NCBI GenBank assembly: GCA_029558215.1 | Contig: JAKQFZ010000114.1 | Location: 1-24,272, forward strand | Direction of reading: 5' to 3' | DNA from: Candidatus Omnitrophota bacterium | GTDB lineage: Bacteria > Hinthialibacterota > Hinthialibacteria > JAKQFZ01 | Length of the DNA: 24,272 bases | Shown: in pieces, positions 7,781-16,200 of the stretch | Position numbering within the stretch: the stretch's first letter is position 1 | How the letters are laid out: every line of letters begins with the position of its first letter | The notes under the pieces: model-generated | Database searches by the model: none | What the model was told of the DNA's origin: nothing | What the model saw: the letters and a program-made list of their open reading frames with translations, nothing else | Position numbers and translations under genes: made by a program

Positions 7781-7831
7781 GCGCCAACTGGCGCGCGAAC
7801 GATGCTCAATCGAACGGATGCTCCGTTGAGC
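7781..7831. promoter_or_regulatory. Two small hairpins in the purL-purQ gap
   Basis: The 92-bp gap has GCGCC 7781-7785 pairing with GGCGC 7790-7794 (4-nt loop). A second hairpin pairs AACGGA 7813-7818 with TCCGTT 7822-7827 and extends through a bulge with GCTC 7804-7807 and GAGC 7828-7831. They could tune purQ expression or mRNA stability. No T-tract follows, so a terminator is not supported. Confidence 0.3.
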
Positions 7832-7860
7832 GGAAATCCGCCTGACTTACCTTGACCCGC

Positions 7861-10266
7861 TCAAGACGTCCACAAGGAGCGCTTCCAACTGCGTTCGATA
7901 TCATCCAAAGCTACCTCAATGGCAACTTCTCCAGTGCGGCCGACCACCTTCAAACTGGCATCTTCCACAGTCTCTCCCAACAATGCACAAGGCAGACCAC
8001 TCATCAGCCGTTCGAACTTCTGCTGCTGGGAATGAGAGACCTCCACCAGGAACCGACCATTCGATTCTGAGAACAAGAGTGCTGCATCCTGTTCGATAGA
8101 CGAGTGCTCCGGCATGGATCGCAAATCAAGACTCATGCCGATTCGACCCGCCAGCGCCATCTCAGCAGCAGCCACCGCCAGTCCGCCTTCAGACAGATCG
8201 TGGCACGAACGAACCAGATTCTGTTCGATCGCCCGATGTAAAACGCGCATCAGAGGCAGAGACTCTTCAGGAAGAACCTTGGGCACATCGCATCCGAGCC
8301 GACCCTGAATCTCGGCATAGATAGAGCCACCCAACTCGACCCGAGTGTTCCCCAGTAGATAGATGTGATTCTTCGTCCCCTTAATATCCATCGAGACCAC
8401 ACACTCTTCGGAAGGCAAGACCGTCATGGCCGAAATGAGCAGTGTTGGCGGAATGGAGATGGGACCCGAATCAGTCTGATACTGATTGTAGAAACTGTCC
8501 TTGCCAGAGATGAATGGCGCTCCAAACGCCACAGCAAAGTCGTGACAGGCCTTTGCAGCACGAACCAGATCGCCCAAGAGTTCAGGCCGATCTGGATTGC
8601 CCCAACAGAAATTGTCGAGAATCGCCACCCGATCGGGATTTCCACCCACCGAAACAAGTCCTCGGATGGCTTCCTCAATCACAGAACCCGCCATCCAATA
8701 GGGATCAATCTGCCCGTACCGAACGTTAATTCCGTGAGCGATTGCGATGGCTCCAGGCTTGTCCAGAACGGCTTTCACCACGGAGGCATCCCCAGGTCCA
8801 TCGGCACAGGTTCCGACTAGAGGTTTGAGAACCGCTCCTCCGCGAACTTCATGATCGTATTGTCGAATGATTGTCTCTCGAGAGCAGACGTTCCAGGAAT
8901 GAAGCGCCTGTAGCAGAACGGAAGTCACATTCCCCTCACTCACCACTTCACATTGCGGCAGTTGTTTGGGCTGCCAGATCGCCTTGCGCTTCTGCCGCGG
9001 CACTCCCTTGTGAAGAAACGACATGGCAAGATCACCGACCACCTGACCGTCATGCCAGACCACCAGGCGATGTGAATTGGTCACCTGACCAAGCGAAACC
9101 ACTTCAACTTCCTCAATCTGACAGATCTTCTTCAACTGGTTGAAGTGCTCCGGTGCAATGGCAGCAACCATCCGCTCCTGAGATTCCGAGAGGAATATCT
9201 CCCAGTCTTCCAGTGGAGAGTATTTCAGAGGTGCCTTCTCCAGAAAGACGACGGCACCGTGCTCTTTTGCCATCTCACCGATGGCCGAAGAGAATCCCCC
9301 TGCACCACAGTCAGTTACATCACGCAGGAGTCCTTCATCCCGAGCACGGACAAGAGCCTCGGTGACCTTCTTCTCCACAATCGGGTTCCCGATCTGAACG
9401 GTGCTTGTCGGCGTGTCCTTGTGCAGGTCGAGCGAGGAGAATGTTGCTCCATGCAGACCGTCTCTTCCTGTTCTTCCACCGATGGCGACCAGCATATCAC
9501 CGGCACGACAACCCTTTTTCATGCGTTTGGTGGGAATGACCCCTGCCGTTCCGCAGTAAACCAGAGGATTACCCAAGAACTTCTCATCGAACTGAATGCC
9601 ACCGCTGACGGTGGGAATCCCCATTCGATTCCCATAGTCGCGAACACCGGAGACGACGCCTCGAAGAATGCGGCGCGGATGCAAAACTCCTTCAGGGAGT
9701 TTGTCGTATGGCCAGTCGGGCGGCGCGAAACAGAAAATGTCTGTATTGAAGCACGGCCTCGCTCCCAGACCCGTTCCCAACACATCCCGAATCACACCAC
9801 CAATACCGGTTCCCGCACCACCATAGGGCTCCAGCGCGGAAGGATGGTTGTGGGTTTCCACCTTGAACGCCACGCAGCAGTCCTTGTCGTACGAAATAAC
9901 ACCGGCATTGTCGAGAAATACCGAAACACAGTAGTCATCAGATCCCTTTGCCTGTCGAACAGTGCGGGTTGCCTGGGCAATGTATTGATGAAAGATGCCG
10001 TCAATGAGTTCCGAGTCCTTGCCTTGTTCCTGATATTCGATCATGGAACTGAAGACTTTGTGTTTGCAGTGCTCTGACCACGTCTGCGCGATGACTTCCA
10101 TCTCCAAACGCGAAGGAGGCCTTCCTTCGGTGCGGAAGTACTCCTGGACGGCAATCATCTCATCGCGAGACAGTGCCCAAAGATGATCCTGACTGAGGCG
10201 GACGAGATCCTTGTCCCCAAGTTCGAGGATTTCAACTGGCGTTCCGACAGTTTTCGCTCCGTTCAC
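7861..10266 (-). CDS. purL: Phosphoribosylformylglycinamidine synthase catalytic subunit PurL
   Basis: An 801-aa ATP-dependent ligase of the PurM/PurL fold that makes FGAM from FGAR using ammonia from PurQ. Visible motifs are TWSEHCKHK (residues 62-70, catalytic His66), ETHNHPSALEPYGGAGTGIG (137-156, ATP/substrate site), VSGGIQFD and DVTDCGAGGFSSA in the first half, and DNFCWGNPD, ISGKDSFYN and CHDLSEGGLAVA in the second. At about 800 aa it is longer than Bacillus-type small PurL (~740). The AQTWSEHCKHK form resembles the catalytic half of fused PurSL enzymes. It starts at a GTG that overlaps the purS stop by four bases (GTGA), indicating translational coupling and tight 1:1-type expression with the tandem PurS protein. 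Confidence 0.96.
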   Translation of the reverse strand: MNGAKTVGTPVEILELGDKDLVRLSQDHLWALSRDEMIAVQEYFRTEGRPPSRLEMEVIAQTWSEHCKHKVFSSMIEYQEQGKDSELIDGIFHQYIAQATRTVRQAKGSDDYCVSVFLDNAGVISYDKDCCVAFKVETHNHPSALEPYGGAGTGIGGVIRDVLGTGLGARPCFNTDIFCFAPPDWPYDKLPEGVLHPRRILRGVVSGVRDYGNRMGIPTVSGGIQFDEKFLGNPLVYCGTAGVIPTKRMKKGCRAGDMLVAIGGRTGRDGLHGATFSSLDLHKDTPTSTVQIGNPIVEKKVTEALVRARDEGLLRDVTDCGAGGFSSAIGEMAKEHGAVVFLEKAPLKYSPLEDWEIFLSESQERMVAAIAPEHFNQLKKICQIEEVEVVSLGQVTNSHRLVVWHDGQVVGDLAMSFLHKGVPRQKRKAIWQPKQLPQCEVVSEGNVTSVLLQALHSWNVCSRETIIRQYDHEVRGGAVLKPLVGTCADGPGDASVVKAVLDKPGAIAIAHGINVRYGQIDPYWMAGSVIEEAIRGLVSVGGNPDRVAILDNFCWGNPDRPELLGDLVRAAKACHDFAVAFGAPFISGKDSFYNQYQTDSGPISIPPTLLISAMTVLPSEECVVSMDIKGTKNHIYLLGNTRVELGGSIYAEIQGRLGCDVPKVLPEESLPLMRVLHRAIEQNLVRSCHDLSEGGLAVAAAEMALAGRIGMSLDLRSMPEHSSIEQDAALLFSESNGRFLVEVSHSQQQKFERLMSGLPCALLGETVEDASLKVVGRTGEVAIEVALDDIERSWKRSLWTS

Positions 10267-10763
10267 CCTTGTACTCTTTCATCTGAATGTCGAGATGTGA
10301 TTGTGTATTCCTGGACAATACCGTTTGCCAGAAGGCCTGACGCTAACCGATTGGCATCGTCCAGGGAGATTGTTCCAAAAAGCCAGTAAATTCTGCCTGT
10401 GCGAATCCCTTTGAGGTTGGTGATTCCCAAGTCCTCAGCTCCGCGCGCAAGGCTTTCCGCTGTCGTATCGGTCACGCCTTTCTTGTAGTGGACTTCCACT
10501 TCCCAGCGTGAGCCAGGAACAAGAGCGCTGTCGCAGTCGTCACCTTCCAGTATGACATATTGATGCTCGATGGGGTCGGACAGAAGCCGATCCGCCAGCA
10601 ATGCAACCTTGGATGCGTCCAAAGTGTCATCCAGAACATAGATCCAACCGGTGCGAATGGAATCGAGTCCCTTTAGACTCAAATCTCGGGCGTTGGAAAG
10701 AACGTCCTTGCCTTCACTGTCCAGTGCCACTTTCTTGGCTGTGACTTCAACTCGCCAGTTCAC
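10263..10763 (-). CDS. purS: Tandem-domain PurS, FGAM synthase structural subunit
   Basis: A 166-aa protein made of two successive PurS domains, about residues 1-78 and 87-160. PurS bridges PurQ and PurL in the FGAM synthase complex and is normally one ~80-aa domain that dimerises. The repeats align by eye: MNWRVEVTAKKVALDSEG with WEVEVHYKKGVTDTTAES, LSLKGLDSIRTGWIYVLDD with LGITNLKGIRTGRIYWLFG, and LLSDPIEHQYVI with LLANGIVQEYTI. One chain therefore probably supplies what is usually a dimer. The conserved core IRTG appears in both halves. The start is a GTG with AGGACGG upstream. It overlaps purL by four bases, so the pair looks like a fused PurSL enzyme split at the domain boundary. Confidence 0.9.
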   Translation of the reverse strand: MNWRVEVTAKKVALDSEGKDVLSNARDLSLKGLDSIRTGWIYVLDDTLDASKVALLADRLLSDPIEHQYVILEGDDCDSALVPGSRWEVEVHYKKGVTDTTAESLARGAEDLGITNLKGIRTGRIYWLFGTISLDDANRLASGLLANGIVQEYTITSRHSDERVQG

Positions 10764-10776
10764 TGTTGTCCGTCCT

Positions 10777-10810
10777 GATGCTTCTTTGAAAACCAGACCT
10801 GAGAAGCATC
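10777..10810 (-). promoter_or_regulatory. Perfect 9-bp hairpin just before the purS ribosome-binding site
   Basis: GATGCTTCT (10777-10785) and AGAAGCATC (10802-10810) are perfect inverted repeats separated by 16 nt. On the minus strand the hairpin ends directly before the AGGACGG ribosome-binding site of purS (GTG at 10763). This position suits control of purSL translation or mRNA processing. No T-tract follows. Confidence 0.45.
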
Positions 10811-10880
10811 TGATTTCTACCTGAAACGGGCCCCTGCATGGGCAGGCGCAGCCTGATGATCATGCACGTTCTTGTCCGTA

Positions 10881-10915
10881 TGGGAAAACACGCTTCTCCG
10901 CGTTCGTGTCTCCCA
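10881..10915 (-). promoter_or_regulatory. Inverted repeat downstream of purE (attenuator- or repeat-like)
   Basis: TGGGA 10881-10885 pairs with TCCCA 10911-10915, and after a small internal loop ACACG 10888-10892 pairs with CGTGT 10905-10909, leaving a 12-nt loop. On the minus strand it begins 20 nt after the purE stop. It may protect the 3' end of a purC-purE transcript or reduce read-through into purSL. It lacks a clear U-tract after the stem. A dispersed palindromic repeat is the alternative. Confidence 0.4.
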
Positions 10916-10934
10916 ATAGAGGAATGCGCATTCC

Positions 10935-11489
10935 CTACTTTCCTCGTTGTGCGAGAAACGCCTTTGCCCCAAGGCTCTTCAGTTTCTTGTTCTTCTCGAC
11001 GACTGAACGCTCCATATCCTTAATATGTGAGGCCAACTTCGTTCCTAAGATCGGATTGTGTAGCGCCAGGATGCGAACGGCAAAGAGCGCCGCGTTGATC
11101 ACTCCTGGCTTTCCGACCGCCATTGTCGCCACGGGAATCCCACCGGGCATGGGCAATATCGAAAGCACCGAATCCATCCCGTTGAAAGGTGGTGCTGCCA
11201 AAGGCACTCCGATGACGGGCAGATAAGTCTGACTGGCCACAACTCCGGGAAGATGCGCGGCACAGCCTGCCGCAGCAATCACAACCTGAACTCCCGCTTT
11301 CTCCCAAGACCGAAGGGTCTTGGTGACCAGAGCCGGTGAGCGGTGCGCGGACGCCACGACTAAATCCGATGGCACCCCAAAATTGTCCAGAGTCTGAGCG
11401 GCATGCACAACAGTCTCCAGATCGCTGTCGCTTCCCATGATGATCCCAACCTGAGGATTGATCGCCTGCTTTGTAGTCTGCTTTGACAC
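10935..11489 (-). CDS. purE: 5-(carboxyamino)imidazole ribonucleotide mutase PurE
   Basis: A 184-aa PurE, which converts N5-CAIR to CAIR (class I) in the sixth step of purine synthesis. Class I features are GIIMGSDSD (15-23), SAHRSP (47-52) with the catalytic His, and AGCAAHLPG (74-82), where the common form is AGGAAHLPG, so one Gly is Cys. A class I enzyme would normally need PurK, which is not in this window. I prefer the GTG at 11489 because AGGGGAG lies nine bases upstream. A TTG three codons earlier (11498) touches the ribosome-binding site and is a poor start. It lies 17 bp after purC. The C-terminal ~30 residues are lysine-rich and longer than in E. coli PurE. Confidence 0.95.
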   Translation of the reverse strand: MSKQTTKQAINPQVGIIMGSDSDLETVVHAAQTLDNFGVPSDLVVASAHRSPALVTKTLRSWEKAGVQVVIAAAGCAAHLPGVVASQTYLPVIGVPLAAPPFNGMDSVLSILPMPGGIPVATMAVGKPGVINAALFAVRILALHNPILGTKLASHIKDMERSVVEKNKKLKSLGAKAFLAQRGK

Positions 11490-11506
11490 TGATTCCAACT
11501 CCCCTG

Positions 11507-12232
11507 CTATCGCGATGATTCAAGGAATATCCGACGATAGACTTCCTCGTAAGACTCCTCGACTTTGCCCAGATCCCGTCGAAAGCGATCCTTGTCAAGC
11601 TTCTCTCCCGTCTTTTTGTCCCAATAGCGGCAGGTGTCCGGAGAGATTTCGTCTGCCAGAAGGATGTTTCCTTCGGCATCCTTGCCAAATTCAAGCTTCA
11701 TGTCCACAAGCACAAGGTCTCTCTCTTCCAGAAAAGCACAGAGAATCTCGTTGATTTCACGAGCGGTCTTACGCAGATAAGCCAACTCGTCCTCAGTCGC
11801 CAGTTCCAGTGCCATCACATGCTCGTCGTTGAGCATGGGATCGTGAAGCGGATCGCTCTTGTAGTAGACTTCCACGATAGGTCGTTTGAGGACGATGCCC
11901 TCGTCCCAGCCGAATCGCTTGCTGAGGCTGCCAGCGACAATGTTGCGAACGATCATCTCGATAGGGATAATCTGAACAAGTTTCACAAGCATATCGCGCT
12001 CAGAAATCTTGTCCACGAAGTGGGTTGCAATGCCGTGCTCTCCAAGAAGTCTGAAGAGTCTGGTTGAGATGGAGTTGTTGATAATGCCTTTATTGCCGAT
12101 CTTGCCCTTTTTCACCCCATCAAAGGCAGTAGCATCATCCTTGAAAAACTGGATGACAAGATTCGGATCTCCCTTGTACTCGTAGACGATTTTCGCCTTA
12201 CCCTCGTACAACTGCCGCCCCTTTTTTATCAT
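11507..12232 (-). CDS. purC: Phosphoribosylaminoimidazole-succinocarboxamide synthase PurC (SAICAR synthase)
   Basis: A 241-aa ATP-dependent ligase that joins aspartate to CAIR to give SAICAR. It shows the N-terminal GRQLYEGKAKIVY ATP-binding strand pair, KDDATAFDGVKKGKIGNKG (about 31-49), the family signature PIEMIVRNIVAGSL, and ADEISPDTCRYWD near residues 193-205. The length is normal for bacterial single-domain PurC. The ATG at 12232 has a GGGAG site ten bases upstream. It is the first gene of the purine cluster and has a candidate promoter and leader hairpin in the 175-bp gap upstream. Confidence 0.97.
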   Translation of the reverse strand: MIKKGRQLYEGKAKIVYEYKGDPNLVIQFFKDDATAFDGVKKGKIGNKGIINNSISTRLFRLLGEHGIATHFVDKISERDMLVKLVQIIPIEMIVRNIVAGSLSKRFGWDEGIVLKRPIVEVYYKSDPLHDPMLNDEHVMALELATEDELAYLRKTAREINEILCAFLEERDLVLVDMKLEFGKDAEGNILLADEISPDTCRYWDKKTGEKLDKDRFRRDLGKVEESYEEVYRRIFLESSR

Positions 12233-12264
12233 GGCGCTTCTTCTCCCAAAAGATGCTCAGAAAT

Positions 12265-12292
12265 CATTCCAGCAGCTCCTGGAACTGGAATG
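12265..12292 (-). promoter_or_regulatory. 8-bp inverted repeat in the purine operon leader
   Basis: CATTCCAG (12265-12272) and CTGGAATG (12285-12292) are perfect inverted repeats with a 12-nt spacer, lying between the candidate purC promoter and the purC start. As DNA it could be a repressor site just after the transcription start. As RNA it would be a leader hairpin at the 5' end. It does not match the known purine riboswitch layout as far as I can see. Confidence 0.4.
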
Positions 12293-12297
12293 GACGA

Positions 12298-12326
12298 ATA
12301 CTCATATAAACGACACAGCTTGTCAA
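12298..12326 (-). promoter_or_regulatory. Candidate promoter of the purine operon
   Basis: On the minus strand a perfect TTGACA (12326-12321) is followed after 17 bp by GAGTAT (12303-12298), a weak -10 match. Transcription would begin near 12291, about 60 nt before purC, at the edge of the inverted repeat at 12265-12292. The poor -10 would fit a regulated promoter. Confidence 0.45.
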
Positions 12327-12407
12327 TACCTCATCTCAACCGAAATAGAACAATTCCGGCTGATCGGTATACTCGACAACAGAAGCCGAGTCGGAAAACA
12401 GAGGATT

Positions 12408-13145
12408 CTACTTCATAGACCGAATTCGAACGTCAATTTCCGAAGTGTCTTTGAGCAACTCGACAAGTATTTCAGTATTGGTTTCCCCAAAATGATAGGG
12501 GTAGAGCACCTTCGGCTTGAGGACTCTTGCCACATCGGCAACCATTTCGGGTGTCATCGTGTAGGGCAGATTCATCGGCAGAAACGCGATGGAGATATCC
12601 TTCAGTGCACTCATCTCCGGTATGTTCTCCGTGTCTCCGGCGACGTAAATCCTTGTGTCTCCAAAGGTGAGAATATACCCGTTGCCGTCGCCTTTGGGGT
12701 GAAAGGGCTGTCCGTTGTCACGCTTGTGAACGATGTTGTAAGCCGGTACGGCTTCGACAGGGATGCCATCCAGAGTCACTTTATCTCCGTTGTTCATGAT
12801 ACGGATGCCCTGAATCTTCTCAGCAGCATTCTTCGTCCCAACGATGACTGTCTTTTCAGTCCGAATCTTCTCCAACGCGGCGAGATCGAGATGGTCTCGA
12901 TGTTCGTGAGTGATTAAGACCATATCGGCTTTGGGCAGTTTGGCGTAATCCGCCACTTGGCTGTAGGGGTCAACGTGGATTGTCTTACCACCCCAGTCGA
13001 ACATAAGTGTACCATGCCCGAGAAAGGTAATCTTGATCTCACCGGATGCCGTCGCAATCACATCCGACTCAAAAGATTCCTGCGCATAAGCCTGACTCGC
13101 GCACACAACCGCCAAGATGTTCAAAGTGACTATGTTTCTTATCAT
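12408..13145 (-). CDS. Exported metallo-beta-lactamase-fold metal-dependent hydrolase (UPF0173/UlaG-like)
   Basis: A 245-aa protein with an N-terminal signal peptide (about residues 1-21, ending ASQAYA), so it is probably periplasmic, unlike the cytoplasmic UPF0173 and UlaG relatives. The metal motif is THEHRDHLD (79-87), giving H80, H82, D84 and H85. Other markers are ITFLGHGTLMFDW near residue 40, VAGDTENIPEM further on, and the late histidine in YPYHFGE. Members of the group hydrolyse lactones or phosphodiesters; the substrate here is unknown. The ATG at 13145 is chosen because AGGAGG lies eight bases upstream; an earlier TTG would place the ribosome-binding site inside the gene. It has its own promoter and is probably not part of the purine operon. 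Confidence 0.9.
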   Translation of the reverse strand: MIRNIVTLNILAVVCASQAYAQESFESDVIATASGEIKITFLGHGTLMFDWGGKTIHVDPYSQVADYAKLPKADMVLITHEHRDHLDLAALEKIRTEKTVIVGTKNAAEKIQGIRIMNNGDKVTLDGIPVEAVPAYNIVHKRDNGQPFHPKGDGNGYILTFGDTRIYVAGDTENIPEMSALKDISIAFLPMNLPYTMTPEMVADVARVLKPKVLYPYHFGETNTEILVELLKDTSEIDVRIRSMK

Positions 13146-13165
13146 GATGCACTCCTCCTGCAATT

Positions 13166-13194
13166 ATGGTAGGAACTGCCCGAAAAAGAGTCAA
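13166..13194 (-). promoter_or_regulatory. Promoter of the exported metal-dependent hydrolase
   Basis: On the minus strand TTGACT (13194-13189) is followed after 17 bp by TACCAT (13171-13166). The predicted transcript starts only about 15 nt before the ATG, just ahead of the ribosome-binding site. Confidence 0.45.
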
Positions 13195-13204
13195 GCGTGT
13201 CGGC

Positions 13205-13243
13205 AGAGGCTCGAACGCCTCTCTCAATGCGTGACAAGGTCAC
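13205..13243 (-). terminator. Two hairpins after the clan-A lipoprotein gene
   Basis: Beginning four bases after the stop on the minus strand, GTGAC 13231-13235 pairs with GTCAC 13239-13243. It is followed by AGAGGC 13205-13210 paired with GCCTCT 13217-13222 over a 6-nt loop. The only T-run on this strand is about 15 nt beyond the second stem, so factor-independent termination is possible but not typical. The 6-nt loop hairpin resembles those of the 4066-4138 element. Confidence 0.35.
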
Positions 13244-13247
13244 ACAA

Positions 13248-16200
13248 TCACTGCCCAAGCAGAACAATTTCCATGAAGTTCTCAAGGCTCTTGTCATGTG
13301 CGATGCCACCACCAGGGCTTTCAAGATAACGTCTCCCGACCAGCACATCATCATCGTTGACCAACAATGAATACCTCAGACGTATGCCCTCTTTCACCGG
13401 CCCAATCTTGGGCATCGCAGACCAGGGAATCGCTGCTTCGTAAGTCTGCTGACCGCTTTCAAGCAAGACTTTGAGAGTGCCTTTGGTGACTTGCTTGATG
13501 TCAGGCAGCCACTGAACAATCTGCTCACCTGTGGGTGTCAGAGCAAGCCCAAACTCATACGTCGGCCCGTCCAAGCCTGGAGCCAACGCAAGTTGGATGC
13601 TGTCCTGCATCCAGACGGACTCACCCGAATAGTTCTGGTTGAATGTCTGGTCTTTCACCCTCGCTCCGACATAGAGGTTGTTTTTGTCCCACATCAGGTA
13701 GACCGAGGCGCTCAAATCATCCGGAGTCCAGCGCCCGACAAAAGTCCCGTTGGAGAACTCTTCGCGATCCAGGTGAAATGCTGCGGCAACTTGCCACTCG
13801 GAAAGATCACCGTCTACGGTGGGTGGTTGCAGGCATGGAACAGCACAGAGAAAACTCGCGTTAAACTCCTGTCGAATTGACTTCCCATCGGCCAAGACCA
13901 GGTTGGCTACGAGAGGCCAGTCCTGAAACGGGAGGGGCTGGACGGTGTCCGTCAGGCTGAGCACCAGATTCGCTTGCGACTGCGGTGCAAGGTTTTCGAA
14001 CTCTGTAACAGCAAGAATCTGATCGGCCTCTTTCAATGAAAGCGCCAGCTGTCCCGTATGGCTCTTGACGTCCTCATTGTATACGCCGAGAACGAGAGGC
14101 GTCTGGGGGAGAAGGCCTTCCAGCGGCACTTGTAGAATACGCACAGGCGGAACGACTTCAACATCGTCGAACTTCACCCAAACTTCGGGTTTGTCTTGGA
14201 TGCGCAAGATCGCATGAAAGACGGGATGATGCCCAACAACCTGATCCGGACAGGATACCTGAAATGTCACAAGAGCGTCCGCACCAGCCTGAATCGGCAC
14301 ATCGAATGATGAAGGTGACACTCGCCAACCCTCAGGGGGTTGGATGGCGACCGACGCCGTGTAGTCACGTTGGGCATAACTGTTGATTCTCATCTGAACG
14401 GGCGTTGTTCCACCGAGGGTGAATCGCAAACGCTCCTGCAGTGTATCGCCCTCGCTCTCGGCGAGAAGATATGACCAGACGGAAACCAGTTCGTACGCCG
14501 AAGCATCAGACAGATACTTCTTGCCGAACGCAGCAAGCATGACCTGCGCGGTGCGCAACCGCGATGCAAAGTCGCTTTCGTTCTCCGATTCAGCAAATCG
14601 CCGCTCCGCGTCCAAGTCCTCAAATTCGTTGAGCAACCACCTCAGCGCCGGAACGTCCACATCCTCGCTATGAGCTTGTTCCAAAAGTGCCCGTGCCCAG
14701 GGCGCAAAGTCGCCAATCTCACAGGTCACACTCTCAACAAAACTCCTGGCAAGCCCCATCCTCGCTTGCTGAGTCAGCAACCGCAGCATATTTGCTTGAA
14801 GGGCTGTCTTCTGCGTCTTGGAAATTTCCACAGTGGCGTCGGAAACATGTTCCAGCGCCTGCCAGATTTCCAAGGGCTTGGGACCCGGCTGGTCGGCAAT
14901 GTTACGCAGCAAGGGATCCTCTGCCAGAGTGGTAGTCTTAAGATGGTTTGTAAAGCGATTGTGAATGGAGCGAATCTGACTCTCCCAGGCAAAGTTGACC
15001 ATCTCCCCAGGAACACCAACCAGATACTGGATGCCTGTGCCCAGATTCATCCAAAGCCATCCTTCTGAAACGCTTGTGGCAAGAGGGTTCCCAAAGCAGT
15101 CGTAGAGTTTGACTTTCTCCTCTCCGACAGGAACTTTGAGTTTGAAGGATCCTTTCGGCGACCACGCCATGAACAATGGCTTCCCAAGACGCTCCCAAAC
15201 AACCACCCACTTTTCATCATCCTGCTCAAGAACTCCGGCGAACCGATGTCCTTCCAACATTCTCATGAGCGTGTGGGTGGAAAGCGCTGGCAGTTTCGGC
15301 CCCTCGTCCCCAAAGATGCCAAAATGTCCCGCCCAGGAGAAAAGCCCGTGTTTCTGATATCCGCCGGCAACTCCCATCAGCAAATGCTGGACTGTCCAGT
15401 CAGCGCGTTTCTTCTGATCGAAGTCGTGGTGCCATCCAAACTCCGTAGTCCAGGCTGATTTCATGCCACCCACTTCATCAATGAAGGCCTGAACCTGTTT
15501 GGCTTCATCAAATACTTTCCATTCATGCGGACTTGATGAGCAGGTATACGGATGAACGCAAACGGCGTCCAGCCAACGGAACAAATCCCGATCGGCTTGA
15601 AGACGAAGCCAGACCAAATCCACAAAGGCCGTTCCACTGTTGGCGATCAAAGCGTTCGGATTCTGACTTCGGATACCTGCCGCGCCGTGCCGTGCAATCT
15701 CCGTGTAAAGAAACCGTTGAGGGCCGTTGTCCTCATTGCCCAATTCAAACCAGTTCAGCTGGTTCTGGGTGGCGCGCGCGATTTGTGTCCAGGCGTTGCC
15801 GTATGCGCGGGAGAAATCCTGCTTCTCCATGTCGTAGAAACCCGTCTTGTCCGTGGTGCAGAGAAGCCATAGAGACTCAATGCCACTGTCGAGGTACATC
15901 TTGAGCCGCTGCTGAATCTTCTCGGTATTGTACGCTTCGCGGGATGATTCAAACTGGTTCCAATCCACCCAATTGCGAATCCAGCGGGCGCCTGCATCAC
16001 TGCCAAGTTCGGGGGAACACTGCCAGAAAACTCCACCGAACGGCCAACAGCGCCGTTGGTATGCCTGCTGCTCGACAGAAAGCCCCTTGAAGCATCGGGC
16101 TCCCGTCAGCCCGAATTCCATGGAACCCTCACGGATGATCCCCAGACGATCACCCAATGCCCATTTCACCTGATGCATTCCATAGGGCACACGAACCTTG

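Noticed and set aside
9145..10077. 310-aa open frame on the plus strand opposite purL
   Set aside because: It is fully antisense to well-supported purL coding sequence, has no ribosome-binding site and no recognisable domain, so it is a shadow frame.
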